Of a stretch of DNA of 11,764 nucleotides, positions 6,354 to 11,764 are shown in pieces; positions within the stretch are counted from its first letter, which is position 1; every line of letters begins with the position of its first letter. Origin of the DNA: an uncultured Collinsella sp. GTDB taxonomy: Bacteria; Actinomycetota; Coriobacteriia; Coriobacteriales; Coriobacteriaceae. The notes below the pieces were generated by a model. The model was not told the origin of the DNA and searched no databases. It saw nothing but the letters and a program-made list of their open reading frames with translations. Location of the stretch: assembly GCA_902494295.1 (NCBI GenBank), contig CABUSL010000053.1:1-11764 (forward strand), read 5' to 3'. A program made the position numbers and the translations under genes.

Positions 6354-6992
6354 CTATTCAGCGCGCTTGATAGGATGACGAACCACAGTCTTAAGTTTCT
6401 CCGGTGGACATTTGCGCGGATCGGAGAGATAGATTTCGTGATGTAAGCGGGTGTCTGAGAAGTCGGGGGAATAGCCCTGCTCGGTCGCGTATTCATACAT
6501 AGCGTCTACGGCTGCCGGCTCGCTGTCATAGGGTCCGGTATGCATGCATTGAACGCAGAGACCCTCGTCAACTTTAAGCAGCTCGACGGCGGAAAAGTCC
6601 AGTTTCTTTTTGGTCGTGGCTTCCGCGACTGCCCAGTCAAAATCATCTCGGCTGACGAAATCGGGCAGGCGGATGCACGAGATAAAGTTGAAATCGTCCT
6701 TGCGTACATAATCGATGTCGCCGCTCGGGGAGTCTTGCCACCAGAAACCCTCGAGCGGCGGTACCACAAAGTCGAAATAGCCCTCGATACTCCTTGAGCC
6801 TTTCTTCGACATCTTGACGGTATAGGCGATGCCGTAAAGCAGCGGCAGGGCGTTTTGATACTCGCCACCTTCAGTATTTGGGTCGCCCTTTCCGCGAACG
6901 GCAACGTAGCTCATAGGCGGGACAGTTACGATACTCGGCTTGCTTGCAGGTTTGTAGAGCTCCTTGCATTCCTTCTTAAAGTCGAACGCCAT
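6354..6992 (-). CDS. GyrI-like domain protein
   Basis: The 212-residue protein is a stand-alone GyrI-like (SOUL/BmrR effector-binding type) domain. Visible features are MSYVAVRGKGDP near the start (27-38), YTVKMSKK (57-64), the EGFWW motif (81-85), a CMHTGPYD segment (149-156), and the conserved ending HHEIYLSDPRKCPPEKLKTVVRHPI with the key glutamate (about 186). There is no helix-turn-helix, so it is not a MerR/AraC regulator. Known relatives include E. coli SbmC/GyrI, a DNA-gyrase modulator, and hydrolases that open cyclopropane genotoxins such as yatakemycin; which role applies here is unknown. The ATG at 6992 has AGAAAGGCGG upstream. A perfect LexA-type palindrome in its promoter suggests SOS induction. 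Confidence 0.88.
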   Translation of the reverse strand: MAFDFKKECKELYKPASKPSIVTVPPMSYVAVRGKGDPNTEGGEYQNALPLLYGIAYTVKMSKKGSRSIEGYFDFVVPPLEGFWWQDSPSGDIDYVRKDDFNFISCIRLPDFVSRDDFDWAVAEATTKKKLDFSAVELLKVDEGLCVQCMHTGPYDSEPAAVDAMYEYATEQGYSPDFSDTRLHHEIYLSDPRKCPPEKLKTVVRHPIKRAE

Positions 6993-7033
6993 GTTGGCCG
7001 CCTTTCTGCGTATTGGCCTGCTTAGATAACGGA

Positions 7034-7067
7034 ATCATATCATAGAAACGAACAGCTGTTCGAATAA
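7034..7067 (-). promoter_or_regulatory. predicted promoter of the GyrI-like gene
   Basis: On the minus strand TTATTC (7067-7062) and TATGAT (7044-7039) are separated by exactly 17 nt. A second, overlapping TATGAT follows at 7039-7034. The -10 is about 47 nt before the start codon. The -35 is a weak match to TTGACA, but the spacing and the operator lying in the spacer make the site credible. Confidence 0.55.
7049..7062. promoter_or_regulatory. LexA/SOS box (Cheo-box type)
   Basis: CGAACAGCTGTTCG is a perfect 14-bp palindrome that fits the CGAAC-N4-GTTCG operator of Gram-positive and actinobacterial LexA exactly. It falls in the 17-nt spacer of the predicted promoter, where bound LexA would block polymerase. 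Known biology supports the link: E. coli sbmC, of the same domain family, is LexA-regulated. Confidence 0.75.
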
Positions 7068-7174
7068 TTTGGCTGACAGATTGAGATGCGTGCGTGGTGT
7101 TTGGCGGTCGGCCTGACCCCGTCGATGATTTCTCTGCCTTCCCGGCTCCTCATCTATGACTGCCGTTTCCCCAT

Positions 7175-7209
7175 ATAAAACCTGCCAAAATGAACCTGTC
7201 CCTTTTTGG
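7175..7209 (-). repeat. 35-bp flanking repeat, left copy
   Basis: This 35-bp stretch (ATAAAACCTGCC at the left end, CCCTTTTTGG at the right) is the exact reverse complement of 10741-10775 on the far side of the ABC operon; with one mismatch the match extends a few bases further left. On the minus strand CCAAAA...TTTTGG can pair and is followed by TTTTAT, so it may act as a leftward terminator shielding the SOS-type promoter region. The outer stem is imperfect here, because the bases after 7209 diverge from the right copy. Confidence 0.75.
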
Positions 7210-7230
7210 TCGGTGTGAAATGGGTAATAC
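7203..7230 (+). promoter_or_regulatory. possible promoter of the ABC operon
   Basis: TTTTTG (7203-7208) and TAATAC (7225-7230) are 16 nt apart, 34 nt before the ATPase start. The -35 would lie within the end of the left 35-bp repeat. Weak consensus, but no better pair is seen. Confidence 0.35.
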
Positions 7231-7248
7231 TAAAGAGTTATCCGACCA
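7207..7248. promoter_or_regulatory. 7-bp inverted repeat around the putative ABC operon -10
   Basis: TGGTCGG (7207-7213) and CCGACCA (7242-7248) are exact inverted repeats 28 nt apart, flanking the putative -10. They could be paired operator half-sites or a 5'-leader stem close to the start codon. Two 7-mers can occur by chance. Confidence 0.3.
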
Positions 7249-7263
7249 GATGGGAACCGATCG

Positions 7264-7965
7264 ATGGCCTATATCGAATTCAAAGACGTCATCAAAGCAT
7301 ACGGCGAGGGCGATGCCCGCATTCATGCACTCGACGGCGCGAGCTTTACGGTCGAGCGTGGCGAGCTCGCCATCATTCTGGGTGCTTCGGGTGCCGGGAA
7401 GACCACGGCGCTCAATATCCTGGGCGGCATGGATACGGTAACCTCTGGCACCGTGACGGTGGACGGGCGCGACGTGAGCTCCTCCAACGAGGCGCAGCTC
7501 GTGGAATACCGCCGCGCCGACGTCGGCTTTGTTTTCCAGTTCTACAATCTGGTCCCCAACCTGACGGCGCTCGAAAACGTCGAGCTCGCAGCTCAGATCT
7601 GCCCCGATTCGCTCGATGCCGAACAGACGCTTCGCCAGGTTGGTCTGGGCGAGCGCCTGGGCAATTTTCCGGCACAGCTTTCGGGCGGCGAGCAGCAGCG
7701 CGTGTCCATCGCCCGCGCACTGGCCAAGAATCCCAAGCTGCTTCTGTGCGACGAGCCCACGGGCGCACTCGACTACAAAACCGGCAAGCAGATTTTGCAG
7801 TTGCTGCAGGACACCTGCCGCAAGCAGGGCATTACGGTCATCATTATCACTCACAACTCCGCGCTGGCGCCCATGGCCGATCGCTTGATTCGCTTTAAGA
7901 ACGGCCGCGTGGAGAGCGAGACGGTCCAGCAAAATCCCGTGCCGATCGAGACGATCGAGTGGTAG
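7264..7965 (+). CDS. ABC transporter ATP-binding protein (MacB/LolD type)
   Basis: The 233-residue nucleotide-binding subunit powers the adjacent FtsX-type permease at the cytoplasmic face of the membrane. All ATPase motifs are intact: Walker A GASGAGKTT (40-48), Q-loop VFQ (about 90-92), signature LSGGEQQ (139-145), Walker B LLLCDEP (159-165), the D-loop in GALD, and the switch histidine in THN (197). The region LTALENVELA after the Q-loop is typical of the MacB/LolD/FtsE branch. The ATG at 7264 is the only good start in its frame after an upstream stop at 7231, yet the preceding bases hold only a poor Shine-Dalgarno (ATGGGAA). The substrate is unknown; relatives export peptides, lipoproteins or antibiotics, or relay envelope signals. 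Confidence 0.93.
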   Translation: MAYIEFKDVIKAYGEGDARIHALDGASFTVERGELAIILGASGAGKTTALNILGGMDTVTSGTVTVDGRDVSSSNEAQLVEYRRADVGFVFQFYNLVPNLTALENVELAAQICPDSLDAEQTLRQVGLGERLGNFPAQLSGGEQQRVSIARALAKNPKLLLCDEPTGALDYKTGKQILQLLQDTCRKQGITVIIITHNSALAPMADRLIRFKNGRVESETVQQNPVPIETIEW

Positions 7966-7970
7966 CGCCC

Positions 7971-10736
7971 ATGAATCAGGACCGCCAAAACAGTCAACGC
8001 CGCGACGCGCAGAACACGGAGCGCGCGCAGGATTTTACGACCTATCGCACCGCCCAAAGCTCAAACGACATGGTGCCGACGGTTTTCCGCCGTGGCATCT
8101 ACCGCACGGTTCGCGGCAGCCTCAAACGCTTCTTGTCTATCGTCGTGATCACCGCGCTCGGCGTGAGCGTGATGTGCGGTCTTAAGGCGGGTTGCGAGGA
8201 CCTGCGCGATTCGGTCGATGCTTACTTTGACCAGCAGAATGTCTATGACATTAACGTGCAGTCGACCTATGGCCTTACGCGCGACGATCTTGCAGCCATT
8301 CAAGAGGTCGACGGCGTCGAGACGGCCGAGGGCATCTACACCGAGACCGCCTACACCGCCGTGGGTACAACGCGCGAGCGCGTGGTCGTGCAGAGTCTTT
8401 CCAAGGAGAATATCGATCAACCGGTGCTGGTGAGCGGCGATTTGCCCGAGAGCGCCGGTGAGGTCGCGGTGACTTCGAAGTTCTTGAAGGCTTCGGGCAA
8501 GAAAATCGGCGATACGGTGAGTTTTGCCGCCAATGACGCGAGCTCGTCGAACCAAAGCGCCAAGGACCAGTTTGCCGCGGGCGATTACACCATTACGGCC
8601 GAGGTTCTCGATCCCACCGACGTGAGCTCCGACTCGACGGTCAACGCCTTTCGCGCTGCTTCGGCGGCGGACTATAAGTTCTATGTGAGCGAGGATGCCG
8701 CGACATCTTCTTCCTACTCCGCTGTCCACGTGATCGTTGAAGGAGCCAAGAGCCTCAACTCCTATTCGAATGCCTACACGGCAAAGATCAATGAGGTCAA
8801 GGGCAATATCGAGAAGATCCGCGAGGAGCGTGAGAAGGCGCGCGCTCAGGAGCTGACGGTCGACACGCCGGCAAGCTTGGATGCGGCCGAGCGCCAGACG
8901 AATATGCTCTTTGGGATTGAACAGGGCAACATTGACCGTATGGCCGAGGGCAGCGACGAGCGTGCGCAGGCACAAGCCGACCTGGACCAGCGCCGTGCCG
9001 CCGCCGACCAGCAGTTTGCCGATGCCCGCGCCGACCTCTCTGACCTGGGAGAATGCACCTGGTACATCCAAGACCGCGGCAATATCGCAAGCTACTCGAG
9101 CGTCGAGAGCGATAGCTCGTCAATTGAGGCCATCGCCACGGTGTTCCCGTTCATCTTCTTTATCGTCGCCGTGCTCATCAGCCTCACCACCGCCACACGT
9201 ATGGTCGAGGAGGAGCGCACGCTTATCGGCCTGTACAAGGCGCTCGGCTATTCACGCGGGCGTATCCTGTCCAAATATGTGGACTACTCGCTGTGGGCGT
9301 GTCTGATTGGCGGCGTACTCGGTAACATCATCGGATTTGTGGGCCTGCCGCTGTTCTTGTTTACGGTGTTCGACGACATGTACTCACTGCCCCAGATGCT
9401 GCTTTCGTACGACATCGTGTCGTCGATCGTGTCGGTGGCGCTGTTTGCCGTGGGCGTGGTGGGCGCCACGATTATCGCCTGCCGCCACGAGATGGCCGAG
9501 ACCCCAGCCTCGCTCATGCGCCCCAAGGCCCCGCGCGCCGGCTCGCGTATCTTGCTCGAGCGTATCAGCTTTATCTGGCGCCGCATGGGCTTTTTGAATA
9601 AGGTGGCAGCGCGTAACCTGTTCCGCTACAAAAAGCGTGCCTTTATGACCATCTTTGGCATCGCGGGTTGTACCGCGCTTGTGATCTGCGGTATGGGCAT
9701 TCGCGACACGTCGGTCGCGCTTTCGCCCAAGCAGTACGGACATATCACGCGTTATGACCTGCTGGCGGTCGCCAACCCCGATGACTTTACGCAGGCGTGC
9801 GCGGCGCTCGATGGGCGCAGCGCGGCCAATGATTCCAACGTGACCGTGACTTCGACGCTGCCGATTATGACCGACAACGTCACCTTTACATTCGGCGGAA
9901 AGAGCGAGACCGTGCAGCTGATCGTGGTGCCCGATGACCGCACGAACGATCTGGACAACTATGTTCGCCTTGAGGATGAGTCCAAAGAACCGCTCACCCT
10001 GCGTGACGGGGATGTGTATTTGAGCAAGAGCTCTCAGCTGGTGCTGGGGATCAAACCGGGTGATACGGCGCACGTCCAGGATTCGTCGCTCAATGTTGCC
10101 AAGGTTAAAATCAGCGACATTTCGCTCAACTATCTGGGCAACACGCTTTACATGACGCAGGGCACCTATGAGCGCGCGTTTGGCCGAAGCGCACGCCTTA
10201 ACGGCATCCTTGCGCTGCTTAAGGGTTCGTCGACCGATCAGATTGCGTTTACCAACCGTCTTAAGAGCGATGGGTGGATTACGCTGTCGAGTACCGCCGA
10301 GCATTGGGAAAACTATGAGGCAAACTTTACGATTATCAATTCGGTCGTGGTGCTTGTGACCTTTATGGCGGCGTGCCTATCGTTTGTGGTGGTGTTTACG
10401 CTGTCTAATACGAATATTTCGGAGCGCGAACGCGAGCTAGCGACCATCAAGGTACTGGGCTTTCGCCGTGGCGAGGTGCACCATTACGTCAACAAGGAGA
10501 CGTTGATTCTTACGGCGATTGGAGCCGCACTGGGCGTACCGCTGGGCGGCTTGCTGGCCGAGAGCTTTACCTACATTTTGCAGATGCCGTCGCTGTACTT
10601 TGACGTTGAGGTCGAGCCGCTGAGCTACGTGCTATCCGTGCTGCTGGCCTTTGCCTTTACGTTTATCGTCAACCTCGCTACCAATCGCACCCTCAATAAG
10701 ATCGACATGGTCGGCGCCCTCAAGAGCGCCGAGTAA
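7971..10736 (+). CDS. FtsX-like ABC transporter permease
   Basis: The 921-residue membrane subunit partners the ATPase encoded just upstream. Hydrophobic segments suggest eight helices: one at about 54-70, three at 386-407, 440-468 and 485-504, one at 558-577, and three at 787-811, 843-865 and 884-903. This is a duplicated MacB/FtsX layout with two large extracytoplasmic regions. The first (about 71-385) ends in a charged, coiled-coil-prone stretch (about 270-360); the second spans about 578-785. Each FtsX core has the typical post-helix motif: EEERTLIGLYKALGYSRGRI and ERERELATIKVLGFRRGEV. An ATG at 7971, 5 nt after the ATPase stop, is preferred; a GTG at 7959 overlapping that stop would add four residues. 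The substrate cannot be told from sequence. The stop codon is part of the terminator-like hairpin. Confidence 0.9.
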   Translation: MNQDRQNSQRRDAQNTERAQDFTTYRTAQSSNDMVPTVFRRGIYRTVRGSLKRFLSIVVITALGVSVMCGLKAGCEDLRDSVDAYFDQQNVYDINVQSTYGLTRDDLAAIQEVDGVETAEGIYTETAYTAVGTTRERVVVQSLSKENIDQPVLVSGDLPESAGEVAVTSKFLKASGKKIGDTVSFAANDASSSNQSAKDQFAAGDYTITAEVLDPTDVSSDSTVNAFRAASAADYKFYVSEDAATSSSYSAVHVIVEGAKSLNSYSNAYTAKINEVKGNIEKIREEREKARAQELTVDTPASLDAAERQTNMLFGIEQGNIDRMAEGSDERAQAQADLDQRRAAADQQFADARADLSDLGECTWYIQDRGNIASYSSVESDSSSIEAIATVFPFIFFIVAVLISLTTATRMVEEERTLIGLYKALGYSRGRILSKYVDYSLWACLIGGVLGNIIGFVGLPLFLFTVFDDMYSLPQMLLSYDIVSSIVSVALFAVGVVGATIIACRHEMAETPASLMRPKAPRAGSRILLERISFIWRRMGFLNKVAARNLFRYKKRAFMTIFGIAGCTALVICGMGIRDTSVALSPKQYGHITRYDLLAVANPDDFTQACAALDGRSAANDSNVTVTSTLPIMTDNVTFTFGGKSETVQLIVVPDDRTNDLDNYVRLEDESKEPLTLRDGDVYLSKSSQLVLGIKPGDTAHVQDSSLNVAKVKISDISLNYLGNTLYMTQGTYERAFGRSARLNGILALLKGSSTDQIAFTNRLKSDGWITLSSTAEHWENYEANFTIINSVVVLVTFMAACLSFVVVFTLSNTNISERERELATIKVLGFRRGEVHHYVNKETLILTAIGAALGVPLGGLLAESFTYILQMPSLYFDVEVEPLSYVLSVLLAFAFTFIVNLATNRTLNKIDMVGALKSAE

Positions 10737-10775
10737 CCTGCCAAAAAGGGACAGGTTCATTTTGGCAGGTTTTAT
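10735..10775 (+). terminator. terminator hairpin of the ABC operon / right copy of the 35-bp repeat
   Basis: AACCTGCCAAAA (10735-10746) pairs perfectly with TTTTGGCAGGTT (10760-10771) across a 13-nt loop, and the 3' side runs into TTATC. The stem begins inside the permease TAA stop. Bases 10741-10775 are the exact reverse complement of 7175-7209, so this terminator is a copy of a repeat family rather than a private hairpin. Confidence 0.75.
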
Positions 10776-10795
10776 CTGGGCAAACGCCGGACAAC

Positions 10796-10814
10796 CATTG
10801 TCGCTGCCACAATG
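10796..10814. repeat. small hairpin in the chromosome/element junction region
   Basis: CATTGT (10796-10801) and ACAATG (10809-10814) are inverted around a 7-nt loop, in the 82-nt stretch between the ABC terminator and the foreign sigma-factor gene. Its role is unknown; it lies where the element boundary must be. Confidence 0.35.
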
Positions 10815-10856
10815 ACAGGATAGGGAACAAGGGCATTTTCCGGGTAGCCGGGTTCG

Positions 10857-11297
10857 TTACCATTCGTCCCATTCATCAGCATTTTCCTCCAGATATTTTC
10901 TTAATTTCTCAAAAGAGCTTGTCCGCCTGTACTGTATCGTGCTTCTCGATGTATTGAACAACTTCGCAATCTCGGTGTCGTTCATTCCCTCGAAATAGTA
11001 CAGGAGTACGGCTTTGCGCTTTTCTTCCGGCAAAGTACGGATTGCTTCAAGAAGCAGCTTCGGCGTGATTTTCTTCCCGGCTTTCTCAAAGACGGTTTCG
11101 GCGGTTTCCCGTTTGAAATATTCATCAAAGGTATGAAGCTGCCGCGCTTCGTCTAAGGGCAAATCGGAAAAGGTGACTTCCCTTGCCTTATGCCTGTGCA
11201 GCTCCCTGTGAGCGTCACACGCTTCATTGTGCAGCACCGTATTACAAAACTTCTGAAAAGCACATTGTTTGTAAAACTCCCTGCTATTAGGTTCCAC
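10857..11297 (-). CDS. sigma-70-like regulator of a conjugative element (Tn916 Orf7 type)
   Basis: The 146-residue protein has REFYKQCAFQKFCNTVLHNEACDAHRE at its start, REVTFSDLPLDEARQL (about 39-54), and a C-terminal region-4 helix-turn-helix: TLPEEKRKAVLLYYFEGM, then NDTEIAKLFNTSRSTIQYRR (positions 88-125). It ends in the acidic tail EENADEWDEW. Tn916-like and other Firmicutes integrative elements carry such small sigma factors, which positively control excision or transfer genes. The GTG at 11295-11297 is preferred because AAAGGAGGTGAG lies just upstream; an ATG at 11418-11420 would add an atypical Lys/Phe-rich leader read from a hairpin and A/T tract. Base composition is far lower in GC than the neighbours. 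In Tn916 excisionase and integrase follow this gene, but here chromosomal DNA follows. Confidence 0.85.
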   Translation of the reverse strand: MEPNSREFYKQCAFQKFCNTVLHNEACDAHRELHRHKAREVTFSDLPLDEARQLHTFDEYFKRETAETVFEKAGKKITPKLLLEAIRTLPEEKRKAVLLYYFEGMNDTEIAKLFNTSRSTIQYRRTSSFEKLRKYLEENADEWDEW

Positions 11298-11472
11298 ATT
11301 CTCACCTCCTTTCTCGTTGGAAAGTTGGTGGTGCTTCCCCCTTTTCGCGGGGCAATACGGCGTTTTTGAAAAACGCCGAAGATTTTTTGAAATTTTTTCA
11401 AAAAATTTTTTGAGCAGCAAAATACGCCTGTCCGAAAAGCCCGGACAGGCGTATAGGTATTGTAAGCAGTAT
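11298..11472 (-). promoter_or_regulatory. structured leader of the sigma-factor gene
   Basis: The 175 nt upstream of the GTG start hold three hairpins. In transcript order: TACGCCTGTCCG with its exact complement (arms 11442-11453 and 11423-11434, 12 bp, 7-nt loop), followed by TATTTTGCTG; then CGGCG-T5-G-A5-CGCCG (11358-11378); then CCCC/GGGG (11338-11352). Between the first two lies an A6/T6 alternating tract (11382-11413). The layout resembles attenuation leaders known from Tn916 tet(M). None of the hairpins has a long uninterrupted T run, so termination efficiency is uncertain. Confidence 0.55.
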
Positions 11473-11583
11473 TTAGATGATTAGACAGTTCATAGTCAAG
11501 GGTAGAGAGGTTCCCGGCGGTGGTCGGGCTTTTTTTGATATGTCAATGACCGTCGGATTTTGTCGATAGGGTATGTGCTTCAT
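11473..11583 (-). CDS. 36-codon leader ORF, unknown function
   Basis: It begins MKHIPYRQNPTVIDISKK and ends PLTMNCLII before TAA. The ATG at 11581-11583 follows AAAGGAGG by 8 nt, a near-perfect ribosome site, which is the main reason to believe it is translated. The stop lies 19 nt before the 12-bp hairpin, a spacing suited to a leader peptide that influences downstream structure. Composition is basic and proline-rich (ARPPPG), with no recognised family. A plus-strand frame over the same bases (11477-11569) has no ribosome site and is disfavoured. Confidence 0.45.
   Translation of the reverse strand: MKHIPYRQNPTVIDISKKARPPPGTSLPLTMNCLII
11513..11536 (+). terminator. plus-strand terminator-like hairpin inside the leader ORF
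   Basis: CCCGGC-GGTG-GTCGGG (11513-11528, six pairs counting one G-U) is followed by C and seven T residues on the plus strand, a canonical intrinsic terminator shape. It could stop antisense transcription into the upstream side of the element, but no plus-strand gene in view needs it. Confidence 0.5.
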
Positions 11584-11606
11584 GGCGGCTACCTCCTTTA
11601 GCCGCC
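11584..11606 (-). promoter_or_regulatory. hairpin presenting the leader ORF ribosome site in its loop
   Basis: GGCGGCTA (11584-11591) and TAGCCGCC (11599-11606) pair perfectly around CCTCCTT. On the minus strand this puts the AAGGAGG Shine-Dalgarno in the loop of an 8-bp stem whose 3' arm touches the ATG. Confidence 0.6.
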
Positions 11607-11764
11607 GCTTTTAACAGTGATACCGCGTCATTTCATTAGAAGATAAAAAGAAACGGCGGCTTTGATTTTTCAAAGCTGCTGCGGAAATCAAAGAACGACA
11701 AGAAACAGTTCTGATTTTGCTCCAATATGGTTATTAGGGGCACAAATTAAAATCAAAAAAGAGC
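11607..11764. other. AT-rich untranslated DNA at the window end
   Basis: No open frame with a ribosome site is visible. A hairpin with CGGCGGCTTTG (11654-11664) and CAAAGCTGCTG (11671-11681) pairs fully in a plus-strand RNA if two G-U pairs are allowed. The stretch probably holds the promoter of the leader/sigma-factor transcript, but I cannot place one with confidence. The element continues beyond the window. Confidence 0.4.

Noticed and set aside
7175..10775. Composite transposon formed by the 35-bp repeats
   Set aside because: There is no transposase, the ends form short terminator-like hairpins, and no target duplication is visible. I keep only the repeat observation.
11298..11420. Upstream ATG giving the sigma factor a 41-residue extension
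   Set aside because: The extension is read from the A/T tract and hairpins and is Lys/Phe-rich, while a strong ribosome site directly precedes the GTG at 11297.
11477..11569. Plus-strand 30-codon frame overlapping the leader ORF
   Set aside because: It lacks a ribosome site and contains the T-rich terminator. The minus-strand frame has a near-perfect Shine-Dalgarno.

Overview
The window looks like a chromosomal segment of a high-GC Coriobacteriia gut bacterium, most likely Collinsella or a close relative. This is inferred from codon usage, protein character and the thrC/lysC/asd grouping; no rRNA or marker gene is present to confirm it. Near position 10.8 kb the base composition falls sharply and a gene typical of Firmicutes-type conjugative elements appears, so the right end is foreign DNA.

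Region by region: (1) 1-4284 is an aspartate-family amino-acid block. Threonine synthase (thrC, minus strand) is divergent from aspartokinase (lysC, plus), which is followed by aspartate-semialdehyde dehydrogenase (asd, plus). LysC and Asd make aspartate semialdehyde, and ThrC completes the threonine branch. (2) 4285-4976 holds no convincing gene. It contains a 130-nt near-perfect hairpin with a 28-bp perfect outer stem, two related GC-rich hairpins in tandem, and a 182-bp element with 32-bp perfect terminal inverted repeats. (3) 4977-5555 is an O6-alkylguanine-DNA methyltransferase gene. (4) 5620-6182 is decayed DNA: the 3' end of a ClC-type chloride channel gene abuts the 5' part of an Abi_2-family abortive-infection gene. 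(5) 6354-6992 encodes a GyrI-like small-molecule-binding protein. A perfect 14-bp palindrome of the Gram-positive LexA/SOS type sits inside its predicted promoter. (6) 7264-10736 is a two-gene ABC exporter operon (MacB/LolD-type ATPase plus an eight-helix FtsX-type permease), bracketed by two exact 35-bp repeats in opposite orientation. (7) 10857-11764 is the edge of an integrative-element remnant: an Orf7-like sigma factor with a long structured leader containing a 36-codon ORF. No integrase or excisionase lies on its downstream side.

The most informative points are the SOS-type operator on the GyrI-like gene (close to, but separate from, an alkylation-repair gene), the three kinds of palindromic intergenic repeat, the Abi/ClC junction, and the hairpin-rich leader before the mobile-element sigma factor. 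I see a plausible genotoxin-response neighbourhood, but nothing that on sequence alone proves a new multi-gene system.
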